NCBI GenBank assembly: GCA_965644315.1
Contig: CBFFRQ010000089.1
Span: forward strand, 496,001 to 560,000
Source of the DNA: Caecitellus pseudoparvulus
Lineage: Eukaryota > Bigyra: Bicosoecida
Length of the DNA stretch: 64,000 bases
Reading direction: 5' to 3'
The position numbers and the translations under genes were made by a program. This document shows, one piece after another, positions 43,032 to 51,291 of this stretch (positions are counted from its first letter, which is position 1; every line of letters begins with the position of its first letter). The notes beneath the pieces were generated by a model, which saw only the letters and a list, made by a program, of their open reading frames with translations, was not told where the DNA came from and did not search any database.

Positions 43032-43037
43032 AATGCA
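43032..43037 (+). terminator. candidate polyadenylation hexamer AATGCA for OGDH
   Basis: AATGCA 19 bases after the stop, overlapping a TGTAA (43029-43033). TGTAA is the green-algal signal, but I do not see it recur after other stops here. Confidence 0.4.
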
Positions 43038-43058
43038 CACCCACAAAGTGCGGCAGCA

Positions 43059-43064
43059 TGCATT
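43059..43064 (-). terminator. candidate polyadenylation hexamer AATGCA for the ankyrin gene
   Basis: AATGCA on the minus strand two bases past the stop codon, within the 54-base convergent gap with OGDH. Confidence 0.3.
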
Positions 43065-43066
43065 GC

Positions 43067-45736
43067 TCAAGTGCGGGGCTTTGCTTGCTCTCGAAACAGC
43101 ACCAAGCCCACTCGCAGGCAGCCATGTGGGAGGGGGAGCTGCCAGACTTGCAGGGCGAGCAGCAAGCCGCCGTCAATGACGCCAAATCCAAACTTGCTGA
43201 CTTTGTCGCTTACAATGGACAGCAAGTCACGGGCAGACCAAAACTGCAGGGACCACACATGGCTCAAAAGTTCTGGCAGGCAGTGAGGCGGGAGGCCGCG
43301 AATCTCACCGCGAAGCAGACCGCTGGCCGCGTCTTGGGCTGATGCGCCCAGGTGCCCTGCTGCGCCCAAGTTGGAGAGAATTTTCACAAGCGGCTTCTTT
43401 GGGTCAACACAAGTCTCATTGGGTGGCCCTGGCTGCGACTGCCATTGCCGGGGGGGCGGCGCCCCTTCGCAAATCGCCTCGAGGAAGGTAGCAGGGCAGC
43501 GAGGCGCTGTCCCTGGCATCGAAGCCGCTGAGTTGGTCGAGATGATAAGCTTCGAAAGGGCACGTCCAGCCACTGCCTCTGGCAGCTGACCTGCGTACTG
43601 CAGCAGCATGCGGACGTGGGCTGTAAGGCGCCGCTCGGCCGCCACATCAAGCGAGGTCAGCCCTTCGAAATTGCGGTGGAGCACAGCACGCTTGTGCTGG
43701 TCCACAGGGATGGCATCCAGGACTAGCTGTAGCATGGCAGTAGGCGAGGGTCCAGAGCAGCTGGTCCGGGCAGCGACGTGCAAGGCTGACTCGCGCGGCT
43801 CGTCGCCGTTGGGCATCGGGACCGCGCCAGCCTGCAGCAACACTTCAACGCAAGTCAAAGCCTTGTGCTTGATGGCAGTGACAAGTAATGAGTCTTCCGT
43901 GTAGCGGTGCTGCAAGTTTGCTGAGCCGGGCCCATGCACCCTCAGCAGCCCCTCCAGAACCTGCGAATGGTTGCCCTCCACAGCCAGCTGCAGCGGCAGG
44001 CACCCCCTCTCATCCCACACGTCTGCCGCCGCGCCCTTGCTCAGTAACGCCTGACAAGCATCCCAGTGGCCGTGCAGCGCAGCGATGTGCAGTGCCGTAC
44101 GGCCAATTAAGTCGTAGGAGCGTGTGGGAGCCAGGACTACTTGCTGGTCGACCAACTCAGCAACGCTCCTCCCAGCACCTTCAAACACGTCACATGCCAC
44201 GTGAATGCAATTGGAACAGCCCGCTCTTGCTGCGTACATGAGCATGGACATGCCTTGTAAGTCACACGCGTTGGCAATGAGCGATTGTCGGCTGCAAGCC
44301 ACCTCCAGGACCTGCTTGAGGCAGCTGGCCGCGCCACTTCTGGCGGCAACATGCAGCGGCGTCATTTGGCCATCACTGAGAGCAGTGGGGTCAGCTCCAC
44401 CCTCGAGAAGCAGCCGCACGACATGCGGGAAGCCAGCTTGGCATGCCAGGTGCAGTAGTGTCCACTTGTGCTTCGTGAAAGCAGTGCCCACTGGGAAGCC
44501 GTCCCGCAGCGCTCGGGACACAAAGCTGCCGTGGCCAGCCAGGCAGAGAACCACCATGAGCCGGTGCATGCTGCTAGGAGGCAGTGATGCTGGCCAGAGC
44601 ATGTCAGCAAGCTGGAGGGTGTCCGCTGTGCTTGGTGGCGGCGTGCAGACTGGCTGATGCACCGGCTCCGCCTCAACAAGCTCCTCCTCGCGACCGAGCG
44701 CTTCCTGCCAACCTGCCGCCACCTCAGACTGCACTTCGCGTCCTTCCCCATCACATGCACGCAAGTGGAGTCGGGCAACTTCCTCAAACGGGAACCGCCC
44801 ACCTCTCGCTGCCTGTGCTGGAGACGCGCCAGCGGCCACCAAAGCCTGCGCACAGGCACGGTCACCCCGCTGGGCAGCTGCGTGCAAGGGGCTCCAGCCA
44901 TCTGGACGGCATCGTGTGGGGTCAGCTCCAGCGTCGATCAGGGCCTGGACCATGGTCGCGCTTCCCTGCTCCACAGCCAGCAAGAGCGGAGTGGTGCGTG
45001 GCTTGGATGCTGCACGCAGCCCGCCATGCGCCGATCGGCCGCCAGCCACTGGGACCTCTGGAATGGCCCCAGCAGTCAACAGAATCTTAAGAGTTGCCTC
45101 TGGAGCAGCGCCCCGGATCGCCGCTAGGATGGCGGCGTCTTCCGTGTGTGCCACACAGGCGTTGGCGTCTGCACCGGCAGCGAGCAAGGCTCGCATCACC
45201 TCCACGTGGCCGTGCTTGGCCGCGGACATGAGGGCGGTCCAGCCATTGGCCCGGGCACAGTCAGGGGGGACATCCGAGTCGAGCAGGGCCTGCACGGCGC
45301 GGAGCATGCCCAGGGAGGCAGCTTCAACCATGGGAGGTGTTTGTCGCTGGCCGAAATCCAACGGCTCGCGCCCGCCGCAGCCTGCCTCAAGGCAGGCCAA
45401 CACAGTGTCTTCAGAGCCGCTCCCAAACGCCAGAGCAAGAGGGCTCCAGTCCGCTTTGCCTTTCAGCACGCCCACTGTGCTATGTGCCTCACGCTCCACG
45501 CGGACCGCGCTGAGAGCTGAACCACATCGTTGCAGCGCTTGCCCAGCCAAGCACACCACTGTGGCCCGTCCTTGAGCAGCAGCTCTCAGCAGTGCCTCTT
45601 TCGCCGCAGCCCGTGTGCCAGGCGGCAGCTCGCTTCCCTCACCGCCTACTTCAAGCAAGCTCTGCAGTGCTGCCTCATCCCCTGCCGCGACTGCGAGCTG
45701 TGCGAGCTCAAAATCCGCACACGCCTTGTCTGCCAT
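43067..45736 (-). CDS. ankyrin-repeat protein
   Basis: A single-exon 889-residue protein. The ATG at 45736 is the first in frame; upstream codons are not coding-like. At least ten ankyrin repeats fill most of the chain, for example NGWTALMSAAKHGHVEVMRA, DGWSPLHAAAQRGDRACAQA, HKWTLLHLACQAGFPHVVRL and GRTALHIAALHGHWDACQAL. A non-repeat linker of about 90 residues lies in the middle (VEAEPVHQPVCTPPPSTADT). The C-terminal 130 residues lack repeats and hold a LPELLSHVWSLQFWSARDLL helix, which could be a partner-binding or SOCS-box-like segment; that is a guess. No enzyme domain or TM helix is seen. Ankyrin arrays bind proteins, so an adaptor or ubiquitin-ligase receptor is possible. It diverges from the 45859 gene over 122 bases. 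Confidence 0.8.
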   Translation of the reverse strand: MADKACADFELAQLAVAAGDEAALQSLLEVGGEGSELPPGTRAAAKEALLRAAAQGRATVVCLAGQALQRCGSALSAVRVEREAHSTVGVLKGKADWSPLALAFGSGSEDTVLACLEAGCGGREPLDFGQRQTPPMVEAASLGMLRAVQALLDSDVPPDCARANGWTALMSAAKHGHVEVMRALLAAGADANACVAHTEDAAILAAIRGAAPEATLKILLTAGAIPEVPVAGGRSAHGGLRAASKPRTTPLLLAVEQGSATMVQALIDAGADPTRCRPDGWSPLHAAAQRGDRACAQALVAAGASPAQAARGGRFPFEEVARLHLRACDGEGREVQSEVAAGWQEALGREEELVEAEPVHQPVCTPPPSTADTLQLADMLWPASLPPSSMHRLMVVLCLAGHGSFVSRALRDGFPVGTAFTKHKWTLLHLACQAGFPHVVRLLLEGGADPTALSDGQMTPLHVAARSGAASCLKQVLEVACSRQSLIANACDLQGMSMLMYAARAGCSNCIHVACDVFEGAGRSVAELVDQQVVLAPTRSYDLIGRTALHIAALHGHWDACQALLSKGAAADVWDERGCLPLQLAVEGNHSQVLEGLLRVHGPGSANLQHRYTEDSLLVTAIKHKALTCVEVLLQAGAVPMPNGDEPRESALHVAARTSCSGPSPTAMLQLVLDAIPVDQHKRAVLHRNFEGLTSLDVAAERRLTAHVRMLLQYAGQLPEAVAGRALSKLIISTNSAASMPGTAPRCPATFLEAICEGAPPPRQWQSQPGPPNETCVDPKKPLVKILSNLGAAGHLGASAQDAASGLLRGEIRGLPPHCLPELLSHVWSLQFWSARDLLSIVSDKVSKFGFGVIDGGLLLALQVWQLPLPHGCLRVGLVLFREQAKPRT

Positions 45737-45858
45737 TCTACCGCACGTGACACACTCCACACGTCAATAATTTCTTTGCACCCCGGCCGCACATCGGGCG
45801 TCTTTCGAGGGTTGCCGTTCCCCGTTGGTGGCGAAGATTGTGGCTGAGCGAGCGCACC

Positions 45859-47257
45859 ATGGACGCGACATTCAGAGACCTCATCACAACCGTGGATGAG
45901 GCGCAGGAGGCAGGCGTCGTCGGCGAAGCGCGGCACCGGGCCCCCAAGACGGTGAAGGCCAAGACCTCTGAATATGAGCCCAACAAGTGCCTCTCGGTTC
46001 GGGTGCCGTATGTCCGAGTCGTGCGGGACCCCATGCCAGCAGCTGTGGCGTCCACTCGTGCGTGAGCTGCAGTGCGGAAGTTGGCGGCGCCGTGCACGCA
46101 GCGCTCCCCCTCTCTCCCCACCCCCAGTGAAGACAGCCATGCACATGGGAGGCGATGTGGCGGAGTCGGACATTCTTTCAGATAGCGTCGGCACCGTGAA
46201 GCGTATGCTGGAGGCCACCCTGCACCGTGTCATGGGAGCGGCCCTCAACACCAGTGCCAGGCGAGGTGGGGCTTTGGGCGAGGATGCCGTGACGCTGACC
46301 TGCGCCCACGACCCACAGCTGATGAACCAGGTCACTGTCATGTGCACGAAGTACCACGAGCTGGCCGCGATGCGGAACTGGCGCAACAACCGCGTCAAGC
46401 AGCTCACAGGGCAGGCAGGGGAGTACATCCAGTCCTTGCGGCGGGATGCTGCGCCAGAGCGCCCCCTGCCGCCCTTCCTGCACCCAGACGCCACGACAGT
46501 GGACCCCGCTAGCAGCCTGCAAGCCATTGACCTGCACAGCAAGCTGTCTGCGGCCGTGCGCAAAGCCCGTGTGGATGACTCGCTCAAGGACATTGACCGC
46601 TCCCGCGGCGGCAAGACGAACGAGGGCAAGCAGTCCTTCAAGGAGCTGCGCGCCGAGACGAATCTGAAGGAGGCAATTCTGCAGACAGACCACCTGCATG
46701 CAGTCCCGCTGCTGCGTGTGGGCGGCACGGGGGGCAACCGTGCGCTGTGGGGCTCTCGGGAACCCGTCCGGCGCCCCGAGGGGAGCAAGGACGCGCCGCC
46801 TGGCTTGGCGGGGTCGCGCTCCTGCCGCCAGCGGGAGGAAGAGGAGGAGGAGGGCATGCGCTTCACAGACCAGCCGGCCTTGGATGCACAGGTGGCCCAG
46901 CTGCTGTTCGACTTGGACAGGGAGGATGCCAAGACCATCGCGCAGCGCAAGGCGGGTCGCGCCCGCCGAGCCTCGAGCGGCCGTGGGGGCAAGCAAGGCG
47001 CTGGGGAGGAGGGTGATTCAGATGACGGGGCCGGGGGCGGTGAGGACTCTGGGGACGATGATGACTACCGCCCGGATGCGGGTGTGGGGGGTGACGACGA
47101 TGAGGACCATGACTTCAGTGCCGACGAGGGGGCACCCACCTTGCAGGATGTCAGCAGGCGAGGCAAAGGCAAGAAGAAAGGCGGCAAGGTGGGCGGCTCC
47201 AAGCGCCGGTCCAGTGCCGGTGCGGGAGGGGGCGTGGCGAAAGCGCCCCGGAGGTGA
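45859..47257 (+). CDS. unrecognised protein with charged acidic/basic C-terminus (2 exons)
   Basis: Exons 45859-46057 and 46128-47257 (70-base intron, GTGCGT donor, CCCCCAG acceptor) give 442 residues in frame. I do not recognise the family. The first 250 residues look folded and helical: RDLITTVDEAQEAGVVGEAR, SVGTVKRMLEATLHRVMGAA, LMNQVTVMCTKYHELAAMRN. The last 150 are disordered: a Glu run (REEEEEEGMRF), an Asp/Gly-rich stretch (GEDSGDDDDYRPDAG), then a basic end (RGKGKKKGGKVGGSKRRSS). An acidic stretch followed by a Lys/Arg/Ser tail is common in nuclear or nucleolar chromatin proteins, so a nuclear role is plausible but unproven. The stop is 38 bases from that of the convergent hydroxylase gene. 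Confidence 0.7.
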
Positions 47258-47290
47258 CGGGGGCGCCTGTGGGCGCAGCCAACCCCGCGT

Positions 47291-47296
47291 TGCATT
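47291..47296 (-). terminator. AATGCA overlapping the hydroxylase stop codon
   Basis: On the minus strand the stop TGA runs directly into ATGCA, so the hexamer begins on the last base of the stop. It is the most extreme case of the post-stop hexamer and may be chance. Confidence 0.25.
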
Positions 47297-48231
47297 CACT
47301 GCTTCTTCTTCGCGTCGGCATACTCGGTGTCGAGGCCGTGCGCCTCGCCAGCCCCGTAGGCCCAGTCGTCCCCATGCGCAGCGATGATGGCCTTGGTGGC
47401 GGTCGACGCGGGTGGGGCTGGCTGCCCAGGCACCCAGTGTGTCCCAAACACCTCATCTGCGATCATGAGCAGGCCAAAGTTGCAGTCTGTGAAGTTGTGG
47501 TGGGCCTGGTGCTGCTCGCCCTGTGCAAACCCGCCGCCATAGCCGCTATGGGCGCCACTGCCCGTCAGCATGCCCCAGGCGACGGGGATGAGGTAGGGCA
47601 GGATGGGGAACCCGACCAGAGCCCAGGGCAGCTGGATGGACACCGTGAACAGCACCTGCTCCACCCAGCTGATGTAGGAAGCTGACAGCGCCGCCTGGGG
47701 GGCCAGGTGGTGGTTCAGGTGGTAGTGCTGCCAGAAGTTAATGGGCCCTGCCCGCACATGCAGCAAGCGGTGGCTCCAGTACCACAAGAAGTCAGACACC
47801 AGCAGGCACACGATGGCCACTGGCAAGCCCAAGTACCAGTGCTCAGACCACCACTCAGGGTTGTAGTTGCGGCTCCAGTGCGGTGCAATGAAGATGAGGG
47901 ATGTGATGGGCCACACCACAAGCTCATTCCACAGCACGCAGGGCACCATGGTTAGCTGGGACTCCCAGAAGGGCACCAGCGGATGGCGGGTTGGGAGCTT
48001 GCGCTGAGCAAGCTCCTTGGCCTTGTACGCTTGGTAGTCGTGGTACATGTACATGGAGAAGCCAATCCAGCTGAAGGTGAACATGACAGCCCACGGGGCC
48101 AGGAAAACCCAGAAGTAGTTGGAGGGCGCTGGTGCAGTGAGGGCCTGGAACAAGAAGCTGTCGCGCAGAAGCGCTGGCACGCTCGCATTCAAGTACCCAT
48201 GCAAGACTTGGGCTGGCGGCAACAGCTCCAT
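47296..48231 (-). CDS. fatty acid hydroxylase / sterol desaturase family membrane enzyme
   Basis: A 311-residue membrane protein starting at the only in-frame ATG (MELLPPAQVLHGYL). The three histidine boxes of the family are present: SHRLLH, HYHLNHH and HQAHHNFTD. These bind the di-iron centre that hydroxylates or desaturates sterols or fatty chains with O2. Helices include FWVFLAPWAVMFTFSWIGFS, VPCLWNELVVWPITSLIFIA-type and WYLGLPVAIVCLLVSDFLWY stretches. The chain ends DAKKKQ, with lysines at -3 and -4, a KKXX-type dilysine signal for ER retrieval, which fits an ER sterol or lipid enzyme. The exact substrate (C-4 methyl sterol, lathosterol, cholesterol or fatty alcohol) cannot be decided. 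It lies 199 bases downstream of transketolase on the same strand. Confidence 0.88.
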   Translation of the reverse strand: MELLPPAQVLHGYLNASVPALLRDSFLFQALTAPAPSNYFWVFLAPWAVMFTFSWIGFSMYMYHDYQAYKAKELAQRKLPTRHPLVPFWESQLTMVPCVLWNELVVWPITSLIFIAPHWSRNYNPEWWSEHWYLGLPVAIVCLLVSDFLWYWSHRLLHVRAGPINFWQHYHLNHHLAPQAALSASYISWVEQVLFTVSIQLPWALVGFPILPYLIPVAWGMLTGSGAHSGYGGGFAQGEQHQAHHNFTDCNFGLLMIADEVFGTHWVPGQPAPPASTATKAIIAAHGDDWAYGAGEAHGLDTEYADAKKKQ

Positions 48232-48430
48232 GGCGACTGTGACTGCCTGACAGGCAGGTGTGGGGAGGAAGTGAGTGCGTGTTGAAACAGCTCTGAAACG
48301 CAGGCCACCCCAGCGCGCATCAAGGGGACGCTGGGCGTAATGTGCAGACACTTGCGTAAGCAGACGTCTGTCAGACAGTACACGCCACGTGTATTTTTGA
48401 CAGGCTGGTGTCAAAGTTCGAGAGGTTGCC

Positions 48431-50633
48431 TCACAGGCCCTCGGGAAGATGCAGGGGCAGGGCTGGCGCAGCAGAGCCGAAGTGCTCCACAGCCTTAGTC
48501 ACGCGTGCAGCGACAGCCTCCTTCGTGATGCCCAGCTCAGCGTACACCTGATGAGCAGGTGCTGACAGGCCAAAGGTGCGCAGGCCGATGCTGGTGTGGG
48601 CGTAACGCTCCCACCCGGTGATGGCAGAGGCCTCCACAGACACAACTGGCGTGCCCACGGGCAACACACTGGCCTTGTACTCTGCTGTCTGCTCCTCGAA
48701 CACCTCCAGGCAGGGGGCGGAGACCACAGACACGCTGGTGCCCTCCAGGGACTTGGCTGCTTCGATGGCCAAGGACACCTCTGAGCCGGTGGCAATGATG
48801 ATGGCGGCGGCGGCGGTGCCCTCGGGTGCCGTGGAGAAGACAGTGTAGGCGCCAGCCGTGGCACTGGCGCGGGTGGAGCCCTCCAGCTGGGGCAGGTTCT
48901 GGCGAGACAGGCAGATGATGCTGGGCTTGTCAGCCGCTGACAGGGCCAGCTCGTATGCAGCGCTGGTCTCGTTGCCGTCGGCAGGGCGCAGGACCAGTGC
49001 GTTGGGCATGGCTCGCAGCATGGTCACCATCTCCACTGGCTGGTGAGTGGGCCCGTCCTCCCCCAGCCCGATGCTGTCGTGGGTGGCAACGTACACAACG
49101 CGCAAGTGGGACAGGGCGCCCACACGCGTCGCGCCGGCAGCGTACCCGACGAAGTTCAGGAACGTGGCAATGTACGGCAGGACGCCACCGTAGGCTGCCA
49201 TGCCGTTCGCCAACGCCGCCATGCCGTGCTCTCGCACGCCGAAACGCAGGTAGCGGTTGGCATAGGAGCCTGCCTGGAAGTCGCCGCTGACCTTGAGGAG
49301 GGTCTTGTTGGAAGGAGTGAGGTCCGCCGAGCCGCCCATGAGCTCAGGCAGTGCCTCTGCTAGGGCGTTGAGCACCTTGCCAGAGCATGACCGGGTGGCT
49401 TCGTCGCCCTTGCCTGAAAAGTCGGGCAGGAGATCCTGCCAGCCTGCAGGCAGCTCCCCCGCAATGCGGCGCGTGAGCTCCGCACCCTCAGTGGGGAAGG
49501 CAGCCGTGTACGCCGCCAGGGCCTCTTGCCAGGCAGCAGCCTTGGCCTCACCACGAGTACCAACCTCCTTGTAGTACGCCGCCACACCATCTGGCACGGA
49601 GAAGGACGCGGCGGGGTCCATGCCAAAGGCAGTCTTCAGCGCCGCCAGCTCTTCCGCTGACAGGGGAGATCCATGGGCGGAGGCCTTGCCTGCCTTGGAG
49701 GAACCAAACCCGATGGTGGTGGTGACCTTGATGATGCTGGGCTTGTCCGTGACGCCTTGTGCAGTCTTGATGGCTGCCTCGATCGCTTCAACGTTGGCGT
49801 CACCCTCGGGCACCTCCAGGGTGTGCCAGCCGTAGGCGGCGTAGCGGGCCAGGACGTCCTCAGTGAAGGAGAGGTCCGTGGACCCATCAATGGTGATGCT
49901 GTTGTCGTCGTAGAGGACGATGAGGTTGCCCAGGCCCAAGTGCCCTGCCAGGGAGCTGGCCTCGCTGGACACGCCCTCCTGCAGGCAGCCATCCCCGCAC
50001 AGCACGTACACGAAGTTGTTCAGCAGCTCGTGGCCGGGCTTGTTGTACACTGCAGCCAGATGCTTGGACGCGACAGCCATGCCCACTCCGTTGGAAATGC
50101 CCTGGCCCAAGGGGCCTGTGGACACCTCGATGGCGGGGTGCAGGACATTCTCCGGGTGGCCGGCAGTGACGCTGTGCAGCTGGCGGAATGCCTTCAGCTG
50201 GTCCATGGTGATGTCATACCCTGTCAAGTGCAGCATGCTGTACAGCAGCGCACAGGCGTGCCCGTTGGACAGGATGAAGCGGTCCCGATTGAACCAGGTG
50301 GGTGCTGAAGGCGCGTAGTTCATGATCTTGCTCCACAGCACGTGTGCCATGGGCGCACAGCCCATCGGCGCTCCTGCGCACGGGAGAGCACCACTCGTCA
50401 GCGTGCTGTTTCAGCCTGAGCAGTGCCTGGCCACGACACGCAGCGCGCGAGGGAGCCCGAGTGCCAGGCTGCCAGCGCGGAAATAGAGCCTGGGCCAGAC
50501 CTCAGCGCACTACAGGGACTCTACCGCACTACGCACCTGGGTGGCCGCTGTTTGCGGTGGACACCATGTCACATGACAGCACGCGGACAGTGTTGATGCA
50601 CTCCTGCTCAGTTGCGCCGGCAGCAGCAGCCAT
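48431..50633 (-). CDS. TKT: transketolase (2 exons)
   Basis: Exons 50633-50537 and 50373-48431 meet inside the conserved GHPGAPMG motif (donor GTGCGT, phase 1) and give 679 residues, the usual length. Thiamine-diphosphate and substrate motifs are intact: STANSGHPGAPMGCAPMAHV, SNGHACALLYSMLHLTGYDI, STGPLGQGISNGVGMAVASK, CGDGCLQEGVSSEASSLAGH and THDSIGLGEDGPTHQPVEMV. The enzyme moves two-carbon ketol units between sugar phosphates in the pentose phosphate pathway (or the Calvin cycle in plastids). The start (MAAAAGATEQECINTVRVLS) leads almost directly into the domain with no presequence, so a cytosolic form is likely. A 658-base divergent region separates it from the histidine kinase gene. Confidence 0.96.
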
Positions 50634-51291
50634 GGTGGAGACTGGGAAGCAGAGAGCGGGACGAGGGAATCTGCAGAATACGCGCAGGGCTCGAAGAGCA
50701 ACTGAGAGGCACAGGTGGAGGCAGCCAGCAGATGAAATAGTTTTGGGAGTCGAAAGTGTTTGTGGTGGGGCTTTGAGCCATGTTGCACGTACGGCCCTTG
50801 CCTCAGGCCCGTCGTGCTTCTGCTTCTGAGCCGAGAGGCACCTCTTGACACGCCAGCTGGCAACAGAAGTGCCCTCATCCCCACCCCTCCCGACAAGGCT
50901 TTCCGTGAAAGATGCAAAGAACGGGGGGGGGTGTTTCTGCTCCTCTGCCTGCGCGGGTGGACTGAATACCTTCCCACAGCATCTCTTGATGTGTTGTGAT
51001 GCAAGCAGACAGACAGACGGCGGTTCTTTGCTGTGCGGGCTTGCAGCGCTGCGACAAATTTCACCGTCTCCCGCGACAGGCACAAGTGGCAAGCCACCTG
51101 GGCATCTCCTCCACTTCCATTTCAGCTGCTGCTGGCAAGGGCCTCAGGCGTCCTTGCCAACTCCCAGCACGTGCTGGTGTGCGGGCTCAAGGGGCCTGGA
51201 GGGAGCCAAGACCTCCCGCGTGCACCCAGGCCCCTCCGAGCCTCACCTGTCCGTCGTGCCACCTGCCTGGGCCAAGCAGACCAAAAGAGAC
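50634..51291. other. divergent promoter between transketolase and histidine kinase
   Basis: A 658-base gap, the longest between starts in the window. The kinase frame stays open upstream to about 50845 and has an ATG at 50989, but the extra residues are Cys/Ser/Pro-rich without domain character, so I treat it as 5' UTR. No RNA gene or repeat is seen. Confidence 0.5.

Noticed and set aside
43029-43033. TGTAA after OGDH as a green-algal polyadenylation signal
   Set aside because: I did not see TGTAA recur after the other stops I checked, whereas the overlapping AATGCA recurs.
40802-43063. A 753-codon open frame on the minus strand opposite OGDH
   Set aside because: It is the antisense shadow of a strongly coding GC-rich gene; its product has no domain character, while the plus strand encodes complete OGDH.
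50989-51291. Upstream ATG that would lengthen the histidine kinase by 101 residues
   Set aside because: The added part is Cys/Ser/Pro-rich and domain-free; ATG 51292 sits just before the first TM helix.
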